Shown here piece by piece: positions 53,312 through 62,367 of a stretch of 64,000 bases of DNA (positions are counted from its first letter, which is position 1; each line of letters begins with the position of its first letter). Below the pieces are notes generated by a model that did not search any database, was not told the origin of the DNA, and saw only the letters and a list, made by a program, of their open reading frames with translations. Source of the stretch: CAWCLK01 sp963796225. GTDB taxonomy: Bacteria; Actinomycetota; Nitriliruptoria; Nitriliruptorales; Nitriliruptoraceae. The stretch covers positions 1 through 64,000 of the forward strand of contig CAWCLK010000014.1 of NCBI GenBank assembly GCA_963796225.1, given 5' to 3'. Position numbers and translations under genes: made by a program.

Positions 53312-54277
53312 TCAGGCCGCAGGCGGGCCTCGTCCGAAGTGCTCGATGGCGCGGTCCACGGCCTGCTTCGCCCCGGGCGAGAACGTGAACATGTCGAAGA
53401 AGCCGTGGATCATGCCCTCGCTGGGCAGGTGGTCGACCTCGACGCCGGCGTCGGCCAGGGCGGCGGCGTAGGCGTCGCCCTCGTCGCGCAGCGGGTCGTA
53501 CTCGGCGGTGACCACGACGGCCGGGGCGAGACCGGCGAGCTCGCCGTGCAGTGGCGAGAGCAGGGGGTGGCGACGCTCGTGGTCCTCGGCGGTCTCCTCG
53601 GTCATGCCGGTGTAGTGCTCGACGAACCAGAGGATGTCGTCCATGGTGAGGAAGTAGCCGGCGGCGTTCTCGTCCCGCGAGGGCCAGTCGCCGGCGAAGT
53701 CCACGCCCGGGTAGATCAGCAGCTGGGCCGCCAGGGGCAGGTCGTGATCGCGGGCCTCCTGCGCGGTGATGGCCGCGAGGTTGCCCCCGGCGGAGTCACC
53801 GGCGACGCCGATGCGGTCGCGGTCGCCGCCCAGCTCGTCGACGTGGTCGATCACCCAGCGGTAGGCCGCCAGCGCGTCCTCGGCAGCGGCGGGCCAGCGG
53901 TGCTCGGGGGCGAGTCGGTAGTCGATCGACACGACCACGCTGCCCACGCCGGCGCAGATCGCGCGAGCCTGGTTGTCGTGGGTGTCGAGGTCGCCGATGA
54001 CGAAGCCGCCACCGTGGGCGAACAGGATGGTGGGGCACCCGGTGGCCGGCACGCCGCCTTCCGGCACGTAGATGCGCGCGGGGATCGGTCCGTTCCCGCC
54101 GTCGACCGTGGTGTCGGTGACCTCGCCGACCGGGACGACGTGCTCGGGCTGGCGCACGCCGACGGTGAGCTGGCGGAAGGCGGCGCGTCCCCGCTCGGGC
54201 GGGCCGTCGGAGATGGGCGGGGCGCCCATCGCCTCGATCGCGTCCAGGACGGTCTGGATCACGGGGTCGACGGGCAC
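53312..54277 (-). CDS. Alpha/beta hydrolase, hormone-sensitive-lipase family
   Basis: 321-residue esterase. Oxyanion-hole motif LFAHGGGFVIGD, nucleophile VAGDSAGGNLAA, acid in TAEYDPLRDEGD and His in GMIHGFFDMF. These place it in the HSL (family IV) esterases. It could hydrolyse the ester made by the nearby Baeyer-Villiger enzyme. Convergent with tetR, 64 bases apart. Confidence 0.92.
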   Translation of the reverse strand: MPVDPVIQTVLDAIEAMGAPPISDGPPERGRAAFRQLTVGVRQPEHVVPVGEVTDTTVDGGNGPIPARIYVPEGGVPATGCPTILFAHGGGFVIGDLDTHDNQARAICAGVGSVVVSIDYRLAPEHRWPAAAEDALAAYRWVIDHVDELGGDRDRIGVAGDSAGGNLAAITAQEARDHDLPLAAQLLIYPGVDFAGDWPSRDENAAGYFLTMDDILWFVEHYTGMTEETAEDHERRHPLLSPLHGELAGLAPAVVVTAEYDPLRDEGDAYAAALADAGVEVDHLPSEGMIHGFFDMFTFSPGAKQAVDRAIEHFGRGPPAA

Positions 54278-54330
54278 GGGGTCCTCCGGGAGCGGTGCGG
54301 CGGGGCGACGGTGGCGGCCAGTGTGCCGCC

Positions 54331-55197
54331 TCAGCGCCGCAGCACCTGCTCCCAGGCCGTCTGGATGGCCCGCGGGAGCACCCCGTCCAGCACCGTGGCC
54401 AGCGGCCGCAGCCCGAGGCTCACCTGCATGGGACGCTCCGCGATGGCGCGGGTGACCAGGGCCGCGGCCTGGCTCGGCGACATGGCAGGGGCGCGCTCGT
54501 AGCGCTTGGTCGGGGCGATCATGGCGGTGCGCACCAGGGGCATGTGGACCACGCTGACGGTGACGCCCTGCGGCCCGACCTCGGTGGCCAGCACCCGGCT
54601 GTACTCCTCCAGGGCCGCCTTGGCCCCGAGGTAGGCCGAGAAGCGGGGCGGGTGGAACAGCGTCCCGAGGGTGGAGACCTGCACGACGTGGCCCTCGCCC
54701 CGCTCGAGCATCGACGGCAGCAGGGCCAGCGTCAGCCGCACCGCCCCGAAGTAGTTGAGCTGGGTGACGCGCTCGACGTCGTGGAACCGGTCGACGGTGT
54801 CGGCCACCGCCCGGCGGATCGAGCGGCCCGCGTTGTTGACCAGCACGTCGACGTGGCCGTGGGCCGCGAGCACCTCGGCGGCGAGGCGTTCGACGTCGTC
54901 CATGTCCGCGAGGTCGGCCGGGTGGACGTGGGCCTGCCCGCCGGCGGCGATGATGTCGTCACGGACCTGCTCGAGCCGCTCGCGGCGCCGCGCCACCAGG
55001 AGCACCACCGCCCCGGCCGCCGCACAGTCGCGCGCCACGATCTCCCCGATGCCGTCGGACGCACCGGTGACCAGCACGACCCGCCCCGCGATGGCGTCCC
55101 GCAGCTCGTGCCGCTGTCGGGGGCCGCGGCGCGCCCCGAGCGCCCAGTACGCCCCGCGCTGCACGCGGCGTCGAACCCCTCGCGTCGCCGCCGACAT
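54331..55197 (-). CDS. Short-chain dehydrogenase/reductase
   Basis: 288 residues. VVLVTGASDGIGEIVARD (cofactor loop), HPADLADMDD, VLVNNAGRSIRR, VQVSTLGTLF (catalytic Ser), and YLGAKAALEEYSR (Tyr, Lys). A basic ~35-residue N-terminal leader precedes the fold. ATG 55197. Related to actinobacterial fatty acyl-type SDRs; it precedes the HSL esterase on the same strand. Confidence 0.88.
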   Translation of the reverse strand: MSAATRGVRRRVQRGAYWALGARRGPRQRHELRDAIAGRVVLVTGASDGIGEIVARDCAAAGAVVLLVARRRERLEQVRDDIIAAGGQAHVHPADLADMDDVERLAAEVLAAHGHVDVLVNNAGRSIRRAVADTVDRFHDVERVTQLNYFGAVRLTLALLPSMLERGEGHVVQVSTLGTLFHPPRFSAYLGAKAALEEYSRVLATEVGPQGVTVSVVHMPLVRTAMIAPTKRYERAPAMSPSQAAALVTRAIAERPMQVSLGLRPLATVLDGVLPRAIQTAWEQVLRR

Positions 55198-55283
55198 CGC
55201 GCCCACCTGCACTCCCGCATCGCTGGTGGAACGATAGGCCGCGCCCCGACCCCGTATCCGTCCCCGCGAGACGAGAGGCACCC

Positions 55284-55679
55284 ATGGCACTCGACGACCG
55301 CCTGCAGGCCCTGGCCACCGGCCCCAACTTCGGCGTGCTCACCACGCTGTTCGAGGACGGCAGCCCCCAGACCCAGGTCATGTGGGTCGACGCCGACGAC
55401 GAGCACGTGCTGATCAACACCGAGGTGCACCGCGCCAAGTACCGCAACGTCCAGGCCGACCCGCGCGTCGCGGTGACGATCTGGGACCACGAGAGCCCCT
55501 ACCGCTACGTGGAGGTGCGCGGCCGGGTGACCGGCGAGCTGCGGGGCGACGAGGCCCGCGCGCACATCGACCGGTGCTCGCAGCGCTACCTCGGCAAGGA
55601 CTACCCCACCGAGATCCAGAGCGAGCGGGTCGTCCTGCAGATCACGCCCGACCGCGTCCATGTCCGCGGGTGGAAATAG
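55284..55679 (+). CDS. PPOX-class F420-dependent oxidoreductase
   Basis: 131-residue split-barrel protein of the Rv1155-like family: FGVLTTLFEDGSPQTQVMWV, INTEVHRAKYRNVQADPRVA, YVEVRGRVTGEL, and the C-terminal VLQITPDRVHVRGWK. These residues bind F420 or FMN in the family. Implies F420 is made by the host. Starts after the divergent SDR gene with GAGAGG upstream of the ATG. Confidence 0.88.
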   Translation: MALDDRLQALATGPNFGVLTTLFEDGSPQTQVMWVDADDEHVLINTEVHRAKYRNVQADPRVAVTIWDHESPYRYVEVRGRVTGELRGDEARAHIDRCSQRYLGKDYPTEIQSERVVLQITPDRVHVRGWK

Positions 55680-55744
55680 TTGCGGTAGCAACTGACGTTG
55701 ACGGGGATGACTGCGATCATCCCCGTACCCGCGTGAGGTCCCCC

Positions 55745-56707
55745 GTGCCTGCCGTCACCGCCGACACCCTGACGCTGCCCCGCGTGGCGCGTCCCCGCAC
55801 CGACGGGCTGCTGCCGTCGGTCGAGCGCCCCGTGCGCTCGGTCGTCACCGCCCCCACCGGGTTCGAGGGCGAGGGCTTCCCGGTCCGTCGGGCCTTCGCC
55901 TCCGTGCCCCCGGCCGACCTCGACCCCTTCATCCACATGGACCAGATGGGCGAGGTCGAGTACGCCCCCGGCGAGCCGAAGGGCACCTCCTGGCACCCGC
56001 ACCGCGGGTTCGAGACCGTCACCTACATCATCGACGGGATCTTCGACCACCAGGACAGCCACGGTGGCGGGGGCACGATCACCAACGGCGACACCCAGTG
56101 GATGACCGCCGGGTCCGGCCTGCTGCACATCGAGGCGCCGCCGGAGCAGCTGGTCGTCTCCGGCGGGCTGTTCCACGGCCTGCAGCTGTGGGTCAACCTG
56201 CCACGCGAGCAGAAGATGTCCGACCCGCGCTACCAGGACATCCGCGGTGGCGAGGTCCGGCTGCTGTCCAGCCACGACGGCGGGGCGCTGCTCCGCGTGA
56301 TCGCCGGCGAGCTCGGCGAGCACCGCGGTCCGGGCATCACCCACACCCCCATCACGATGGTGCACGCCACCATCGCCCCGGGGGCGCGGCTCGAGCTGCC
56401 CTGGAACCGCGACTTCAACGCCCTGGCCTACGTGCTGAACGGCGACGGCCACGCCGGCGAGGAGGGCCGCCCCGTCCACACCGGCCAGACCGTGGTCTAC
56501 GGCCCCGGTGACCACGTCGTGCTGGGTGCGGACGAGCGCCAGGAGGGACGCCACCCCGCCCTCGACGTCGTGCTGCTCGGCGGCCGGCCGATCCGCGAGC
56601 CGGTCGCGTGGTACGGCCCGTTCGTGATGAACACCCGCGACGAGCTCCGCCAGGCCTTCGAGGACTTCCAGGCCGGACGCCTCGGAGTGATCCCCGCTGA
56701 CCGCTGA
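55745..56707 (+). CDS. Pirin family protein
   Basis: 320-residue bicupin. The N-terminal cupin has DPFIHMDQMG, WHPHRGFETVTYIIDG (metal-binding His residues) and GLLHIEAPPE; the C-terminal half (VHATIAPGARLELPWNRDF, AYVLNGDG) is the second cupin. Bacterial pirins may have quercetinase-like or regulatory activity. GTG 55745 is preceded by GAGG 7 bases upstream. Followed closely by the CNB-GNAT gene. Confidence 0.92.
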   Translation: MPAVTADTLTLPRVARPRTDGLLPSVERPVRSVVTAPTGFEGEGFPVRRAFASVPPADLDPFIHMDQMGEVEYAPGEPKGTSWHPHRGFETVTYIIDGIFDHQDSHGGGGTITNGDTQWMTAGSGLLHIEAPPEQLVVSGGLFHGLQLWVNLPREQKMSDPRYQDIRGGEVRLLSSHDGGALLRVIAGELGEHRGPGITHTPITMVHATIAPGARLELPWNRDFNALAYVLNGDGHAGEEGRPVHTGQTVVYGPGDHVVLGADERQEGRHPALDVVLLGGRPIREPVAWYGPFVMNTRDELRQAFEDFQAGRLGVIPADR

Positions 56708-57723
56708 CGCCCTCTCCCCGGACCGCCTCGTCGGACTCGGCCCCTTCGCCGGCCTCGACGAGGCGGGACGGCGCCGGGTCGCCGCATGCCTGGTCGAACA
56801 AGGGGCCGCGACAGGGACGCGACTGGTGGTCGAGGGCGAGGCGGTGCCGGGGCTCGCGGTCGTCCTGACCGGCGAGCTGTCGGTCACCCGTCGCGGACGC
56901 GAGCTGGCCCGGCTCGGGCACGGGGCGTTCGTGGGCGAGCTCGCCCTGCTCGACCACGGCACCGTCGGCAGCGCCACCGTCACCGTCACCCGGGACGCGA
57001 CGCTGGCGGTGCCGCGCGAGGGGTCGGGGGCCGACCTGCTCGACGATCCCGTCGTCGGCCCCGCGGTACGCGCGGTCGCGCGTCGTCGGCGCGCCACCAA
57101 CCGCGTCGCCGAGCTCGGGGCGGTCCGCGTCTCGCTGGGCGACGGCAGCCCGGTCGACCTACGACCCATGTGGCCCGACGACTGGGTCCTCATGGAGGCC
57201 GGGGCGGCCCGGACCTCGCGCGAGTCGCTGCACCAGCGCTTCTTCTCGGTCCCCAAGCTCACCGAGACCACGCTGCGCCGGCTCGCCACCGTCGACTACG
57301 TCGACGACTTCGCCTGGGTCGCGCTGCTGCCGGATCCCGCCGACCCGGCCGCCGACGAACCCCTGGTCGGCGTGGGCCGGTACGGGCGCCCCGCCGGTCG
57401 GGACGGCGTGGCCGAGGTCGCCCTGCTGGTGATCGACGACCTGCACGGTCACGGGCTCGGGACGCGGCTGCTGGTCGCGCTGGCCGTCGCCGCCCAGGAG
57501 CACGACATCACCACCTTCGAGGCGGTGGCCCTGGCCAGCAACCGGCCGATCCGGCGCCTGCTGACCCGCGCCGGCGGCGACCTGGCGCACCGACCCCCAC
57601 GACCCCGCCCACGTCGTCACGTCGTGGCCGGTCGCCGAGGTCATCGACCGGCTGGGGTCGTCCACGGACGTCGCCGCCCTGCGCGACCTCGTACGGCACG
57701 CCCTGAATCCCGAGGCCGACTGA
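56697..57723 (+). CDS. Cyclic-nucleotide-binding domain fused to GNAT acetyltransferase, one frameshift
   Basis: N-terminal cNMP-binding fold (LGPFAGLDEAGRRRVAACLV, VVEGEAVPGLAVVLTGELSV, GAFVGELALLDHG), then a GNAT domain (VDLRPMWPDDW, VAEVALLVIDDLHGHGLGTRL acetyl-CoA loop, EAVALASNRPIRRLL). This matches cAMP-controlled protein lysine acetyltransferases of actinobacteria (Pat/MSMEG_5458-like). The in-frame start appears to be CTG 56697 with GGAG 9 bases upstream, overlapping pirin; GTG 56826 would cut into the cNMP domain. A frameshift near 57575 moves the C-terminus (VVTSWPVAEVIDRLG) to another frame, ending TGA 57723. Confidence 0.8.
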
Positions 57724-57771
57724 GACGTGAACCTTCGATGTGAGGAACGAACCTCGAGGATTCACGTCTCA
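57721..57771. terminator. 51-base extended palindrome overlapping the CNB-GNAT stop codon
   Basis: Outer arms TGAGACGTGAA and TTCACGTCTCA pair perfectly over 11 bp; after one mismatch, CTTCGA pairs with TCGAGG (one G-T), leaving a 15-base loop. The left arm contains the TGA stop of the acetyltransferase gene. A related segment GTGAGGGACGAACCCC follows at about 57782. Could act as a terminator or be a dispersed repeat; no T-run. Confidence 0.55.
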
Positions 57772-57884
57772 ACCCGGGTGGGGTGAGGGACGAACCCCAT
57801 GGAAGGCTGAGTCGTTGAGCAGGCAGGCGCCCCGCGGGCGCCGAACCCGACGAGGTTCCCCACGACGCTCCAAGGACCACGCTC

Positions 57885-59657
57885 GTGCGACGCCTGCTCC
57901 CCACCGCCTGCCTCGTCCTCGCGCTCGTCGTGTCGGTGGCCCCGACCGCCGGCGCCGACACGGCGGCGGCCACCGCCGGTCCGCGCACCTGGACCCCGGC
58001 GTCGCAGGCCGCCATCCGCCCCGGCGCCCAGCTGGTCTCCGAGACCGGCGGCTGCACGGCCAACTTCGTGTTCACCGAGGGCAGCGAGGTGTTCATCGGC
58101 TCGGCGGCCCACTGCACCGCCACGGGCGACAGCGTGGACGGGTGCGAGAACCCGTCACTGGCGCCGGGGGCCCTGGTCGAGGTGGAGGGCGCGGACCACC
58201 CCGCGACGCTGGCCTACAGCAGCTGGCACACCATGCAGGTCAACGGCGAGACCGACCCCGACGCCTGCCGCTACAACGACTTCGCCCTGCTGCGGCTGGA
58301 CCCGCGCGACCACGACAGGGTGAACCCGACCGTGCCGGAGTGGGGTGGCCCACTGGGGCTGTCGGCCGGGGCACGTGCCGGGGACACCGTCTACTTCTAC
58401 GGCCAGCCCAACGGCTCCCGGGCCTCCGAGGCGCGGGTGGAGAGCCGCGAGGGCAGCGGCCGGACCTACCAGGTGCGTGCCGGCCTGCTGGGCCTGGACG
58501 CCGGCGTGCCCGGTGACTCCGGCAGCGGCTGGCTCGACCCCACCGGTCGGGCCTTCGGGGTCCTGTCCACCATCGAGTTCGCCCCCAGTCCCCTGTCCAA
58601 CGGCGTGTCCGACCTGGCCATGGCCCTGTCCTACATGCGCCAGCACACCGACCTCGACGCCACCCTCGCCGTCGCCACCGAGCCCTTCGCCCCGACCGGC
58701 GAGGCCCCGTCCCCGCCGACGGCCAGCAACGAGGGCGGGGTGCCCGTGACCCGGCTCTCGGGACCGGACCGCGAGGCCACGGCCGCCGCCGTCGCCGCGA
58801 CGTGGTCCAGCGCCGACGCCGTGGTCGTGGCCACCGGGACCGCCCCGACCGACGCGCTGGCCGCCGGCCCGGCCGCCGCCGCGCTCGACGCCCCGCTGCT
58901 GCTGGCCGGGGCCTCGGGCCTGTCGTCCGCCACGCTGCAGCAGGTCGACCGGCTGCGCCCGGGCACGGCCTACGTCGTCGGCGGGCCCCGCGCCGTGCCC
59001 GAGCGGGTGGTCCAGCAGCTGCAGGACCGGGGCGTGGCCGTCGAGCGCGTGTACGGGGCGGACCGGTACGCCACCGCGACCACCGTCGCCCGCCGCTTCG
59101 GGACGCCGGGCACACCGCTGGTCGTCGCGTCCGGCGAGGGCTTCGCCGACGCGCTGGCGGCCTCGCCCCTCGCGGCCGCCCAGGGCGGGATGCTCGTGCT
59201 GACCGCACCGGACGCCCTGCCGCAGAGCACGCGGGACCTGCTGGCGTCGTGGGACCCCTCCGCGGTGCAGGTCGTCGGCGGGCCGTCGGTGGTCCCCGAC
59301 GCGCGCGTGGACGAGATCAGCCGCGCCGCCGGCCGGCAGGCCGGACGCCTGGCGGGTCCCGACCGCTACGCCACCGGGGCGGTCGTGGCGCGCGCGCTGT
59401 TCGACGCCGACGGGTTCGCGTTCGGCGGCCGCGTCTGGATCGCGTCCGGCACCAACTTCCCCGACGCGCTGGCCGGCGGCCCGGCCGTGGACCGCGAACG
59501 GGGGCTGCTCCTGCTCGTCCCGCCCGCGGGCGCGCTGCCCGAACCGGTCCGCGCCGTCGCGGAGGACACCGACGGCGGCCGCGTCGCCGTGCTCGGCGGC
59601 ACCGCCGCGGTCGGCGACGCCATGGCCGACGCCGTCGCCCGTACCGTGGCGGACTGA
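57885..59657 (+). CDS. Secreted trypsin-like serine protease with putative cell-wall-binding repeats
   Basis: 590 residues. Signal peptide MRRLLPTACLVLALVVSVAP..AGA. The protease domain (about 40-250) shows catalytic His in IGSAAHCTA, Asp in RYNDFALLRL and Ser in GVPGDSGSGW, with disulfide-capable Cys. Three cell-wall-binding-2 (PF04122-like) repeats follow: RLSGPDREATAAAVAATW, RVYGADRYATATTVARRF and RLAGPDRYATGAVVARAL, each followed by DALAAGP/DALAASP/DALAGGP and VVGGP-type strands. Acts at the cell surface. GTG start with AAGGA upstream. Confidence 0.9.
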   Translation: MRRLLPTACLVLALVVSVAPTAGADTAAATAGPRTWTPASQAAIRPGAQLVSETGGCTANFVFTEGSEVFIGSAAHCTATGDSVDGCENPSLAPGALVEVEGADHPATLAYSSWHTMQVNGETDPDACRYNDFALLRLDPRDHDRVNPTVPEWGGPLGLSAGARAGDTVYFYGQPNGSRASEARVESREGSGRTYQVRAGLLGLDAGVPGDSGSGWLDPTGRAFGVLSTIEFAPSPLSNGVSDLAMALSYMRQHTDLDATLAVATEPFAPTGEAPSPPTASNEGGVPVTRLSGPDREATAAAVAATWSSADAVVVATGTAPTDALAAGPAAAALDAPLLLAGASGLSSATLQQVDRLRPGTAYVVGGPRAVPERVVQQLQDRGVAVERVYGADRYATATTVARRFGTPGTPLVVASGEGFADALAASPLAAAQGGMLVLTAPDALPQSTRDLLASWDPSAVQVVGGPSVVPDARVDEISRAAGRQAGRLAGPDRYATGAVVARALFDADGFAFGGRVWIASGTNFPDALAGGPAVDRERGLLLLVPPAGALPEPVRAVAEDTDGGRVAVLGGTAAVGDAMADAVARTVAD

Positions 59658-59732
59658 CTCGCCCCGCGACCCCGCCCAACCGGCCGGGGTGGGATGCCCG
59701 AACCCGGGGCGCACCGACCCCGGGGGCCAGAC

Positions 59733-61346
59733 ATGTCGATTCGTCCGTCCGAGCTGCTGCGGCTCGTGCCCCTCGCCCTCGCCGTGCTGCTCGCGGCGGT
59801 GACCGCGTGGCTGGCACTGGCGGTGTCGGGCTGGTGGCTGGTGGCCGCGGTGCCGTGCGTGCTGCTGGTGGCGCTGGGGATCCACGACCTGCTCCAGCCA
59901 CGCCACAACATCCTGCGCAACTACCCGATCATCGGGCACGGTCGGTACCTGGCCGAGGACCTGCGCCCCGAGCTGCAGCAGTACTTCGTCGAGCAGGACA
60001 CCGAGGGCGCCCCGTACGACCGCGACACCCGCGCGATCGTGTACGAGCGCGCCAAGCTCGAGAACGAGGAGAAGCCCTTCGGGACCGAGCGCGACCTGTA
60101 CTCGCCGGGCACCGAGCACCTGCTGCACTCGATCGCCGCACGCACCGCCCCCGACGGTCAGCCGCGGGTCCGGGTCGGCGGACCCGACTGCACCCAGCCG
60201 TACGACATGGCGCTGCTCAACGTCTCCGCCATGAGCTTCGGGTCGCTGTCGGCCAACGCGATCCTCGCCCTGAACAAGGGCGCCGCCGCGGGCGGCTTCG
60301 CCCACGACACGGGCGAGGGCGGCCTGTCGCAGTACCACCTGCGCCACGGTGGGGACCTCGTGTGGGAGATCGGCACGGGGTACTTCGGATGCCGGACCGA
60401 GGACGGCGGGTTCGACGAGGACCAGTTCCGCGAGACCGCTGCCCGCGACGAGGTGCGGTGCGTGTCGCTGAAGCTGTCGCAGGGCGCCAAGCCCGGCCTG
60501 GGCGGCGTGATGCCCGCCAGCAAGGTCAGCGAGGAGATCGCACGCGTCCGCGGCGTGCCGGCGGGCCAGAAGGTGGTCTCGCCGCCCTCCCACCGCGAGT
60601 TCGACACGCCGCGCGGACTCGTCGAGTTCATCGCCCGCATGCGCGAGCTGGCGGGTGGCAAGCCCACCGGCTTCAAGCTGTGCGTCGGGTACCGCCACGA
60701 GTTCCTGGCGGTGTGCAAGGCCATGCTGGAGGCCGACTGCACCCCGGACTTCATCATCGTCGACGGCGCCGAGGGCGGCACGGGCGCCGCCCCGATGGAG
60801 ACCCAGGACCACGTGGGCCTGCCGCTGACCGACGGGCTGACGTTCGTGCAGAACGCGCTGGTCGGCACGGGCCTGCGCGACCGGATCCGGATCGGGGCCA
60901 GCGGGAAGGTCGCCACCGGGGCCGACATCGTCAAGCGCCTCGCCCAGGGCGCGGACTACACCAACGCCGCCCGCACCATGATGTTCGCCGTCGGGTGCAT
61001 CCAGGCGCAGCGCTGCCACACCAACACGTGCCCCACCGGGGTCGCCACGCAGGACCCCCGCCGGTCCCGCGCGATCGACGTGGACGACAAGGGGGCCCGC
61101 GTCGCCAACTACCAGCACGAGACCGTCCACGCCGCGATGCAGCTGCTCACCTCGATGGGCGTGGACGACCCCCAGGACCTCGAACCCTGGATGCTGCTCC
61201 AGCGCGACCACGACGGGCACATGCCGTCCTACGCCGAGCTGTTCGACTGGCTCGAACCCGGCGAGCTGCTCGACGGCGGTGGTCGGTGGGCCTCCGACTG
61301 GGCCCGGGCCACCCCCGACGCGTTCGCCCCGGTCCGCGCCGCCTGA
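59733..61346 (+). CDS. FMN-binding glutamate synthase family protein
   Basis: 537 residues. Two N-terminal membrane helices (LVPLALAVLLAAVTAWLALA, WWLVAAVPCVLLVALGI) precede a GltS/FMN barrel: LLNVSAMSFGSLSANAIL, HDTGEGGLSQYH, LKLSQGAKPGLGGVMPASK, FIIVDGAEGGTGAAP, CIQAQRCHTNTCPTGVATQD (the Cys motif of the 3Fe-4S/FMN region). It is the stand-alone membrane-anchored class, whose substrate is not known, rather than true glutamate synthase, as the amidotransferase and reductase parts are absent. Confidence 0.9.
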   Translation: MSIRPSELLRLVPLALAVLLAAVTAWLALAVSGWWLVAAVPCVLLVALGIHDLLQPRHNILRNYPIIGHGRYLAEDLRPELQQYFVEQDTEGAPYDRDTRAIVYERAKLENEEKPFGTERDLYSPGTEHLLHSIAARTAPDGQPRVRVGGPDCTQPYDMALLNVSAMSFGSLSANAILALNKGAAAGGFAHDTGEGGLSQYHLRHGGDLVWEIGTGYFGCRTEDGGFDEDQFRETAARDEVRCVSLKLSQGAKPGLGGVMPASKVSEEIARVRGVPAGQKVVSPPSHREFDTPRGLVEFIARMRELAGGKPTGFKLCVGYRHEFLAVCKAMLEADCTPDFIIVDGAEGGTGAAPMETQDHVGLPLTDGLTFVQNALVGTGLRDRIRIGASGKVATGADIVKRLAQGADYTNAARTMMFAVGCIQAQRCHTNTCPTGVATQDPRRSRAIDVDDKGARVANYQHETVHAAMQLLTSMGVDDPQDLEPWMLLQRDHDGHMPSYAELFDWLEPGELLDGGGRWASDWARATPDAFAPVRAA

Positions 61347-62219
61347 TCAGCGCTCGGGGTCCTCGCGCCGCAGCCGGTCGTCGAGGAGCGCGTCGGACAG
61401 CTCCAGCCTCCCTCCGAGGGCCGCCAGCGTCGCCAGCAGGTCGACGGCGGGCTCGACGGCGTGGACGCGCGCCACGGTCCGGGGGTGGTGCGCCAGCCCG
61501 GCCAGCAGGCCGAGCGTGGCGGCATCACGCTCCCCTGGCGCCCGCCCCGTGATCGCGCCCAGCACGTCCTTGCGCGAGATGGCCCACAGCAGGGGCGCCT
61601 GCAGCTCGCGGCGGATCCGGTCGCGCCCGCGCAGCAGCTCGAGGGTCTGGCGGGGTGTCTTGCCCACGTCCACCCCGGGGTCCAGGAGGATGCGGTCGCG
61701 TGGCAGTCCCGCCCGGTCGAGGGCGGCCACCTCGCGGTCGAAGAACGCCAGGACGTCGTCCACCACGTCGTCGTAGTGGTCGGGGTCGGTCTGGCGGCGC
61801 CGCGGGCCGACCGGGTTGTGCGTCAGCACGTACCACGCCCCGGCGTCGGCGGTCGCCCCGACCACGTCCGGGTCGGACCGCCCCGAGTAGTCGTTGAGGA
61901 CCTGCGCCCCGGCGGCGAGGACGCGCCGGGCGACCTCGGGCTCGTAGGTGTCGACGGACACTGCCGTGCCCTCCGCCGCCAACGCGGTGACCAGCGGGAC
62001 GAGCGCGTCGGCCTGCTCGCCGGGTGGCACGAGCGCCGCGTCCAGCGCCGCGGACTGCGCCCCGAGGTCGACCAGTGCGGCGCCGGCCCGGACGGCGTCA
62101 CGCGCCGTGGCCAGGCGCTCGTCGAGATCGGTCCCCGACCGCGGGTCGGAGAAGGAATCGGCGTTGACGTTGACGACGGCCATCAGGGTCGGGCCCGCGT
62201 CGGACAGCCAGGACGGCAC
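61347..62219 (-). CDS. Dihydropteroate synthase homologue (FolP-like)
   Basis: 290-residue TIM barrel of the DHPS family. Motifs: AVVNVNADSFSDPR (canonical NVTPDSFSDGG is altered), VDLGAQSAA, VSVDTYEPEVARRVL, VLNDYSG, LLDPGVDVGKTPRQTLELL and WAISRKDVLG. The changes around the first pterin-binding loop (NADSFSDPR) suggest the FolP2-type paralogue rather than the main folate enzyme, but DHPS activity is possible. GTG start. Convergent with the FMN protein, adjacent by one base. Confidence 0.75.
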   Translation of the reverse strand: MPSWLSDAGPTLMAVVNVNADSFSDPRSGTDLDERLATARDAVRAGAALVDLGAQSAALDAALVPPGEQADALVPLVTALAAEGTAVSVDTYEPEVARRVLAAGAQVLNDYSGRSDPDVVGATADAGAWYVLTHNPVGPRRRQTDPDHYDDVVDDVLAFFDREVAALDRAGLPRDRILLDPGVDVGKTPRQTLELLRGRDRIRRELQAPLLWAISRKDVLGAITGRAPGERDAATLGLLAGLAHHPRTVARVHAVEPAVDLLATLAALGGRLELSDALLDDRLRREDPER

Positions 62220-62367
62220 GTGTCGTCTGCCCCTTGCCAGCGGGCGGCGAGCCTATCGAGCGGGTCCGTGTGGCCACGGGCGTGCGCTCAAGCCCGCACG
62301 AACCCCGGCCGATGTGACGAGCAGGGTGTGTCGCGTCCCCTTGCCCCGACGCCCCGGAGAGGTTGGC

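Noticed and set aside
61347..62219. Primary dihydropteroate synthase of folate synthesis
   Set aside because: The pterin-loop motif NVTPDSFSDGG is changed to NVNADSFSDPR and no folate genes are adjacent, so I keep it as a homologue without a firm symbol.
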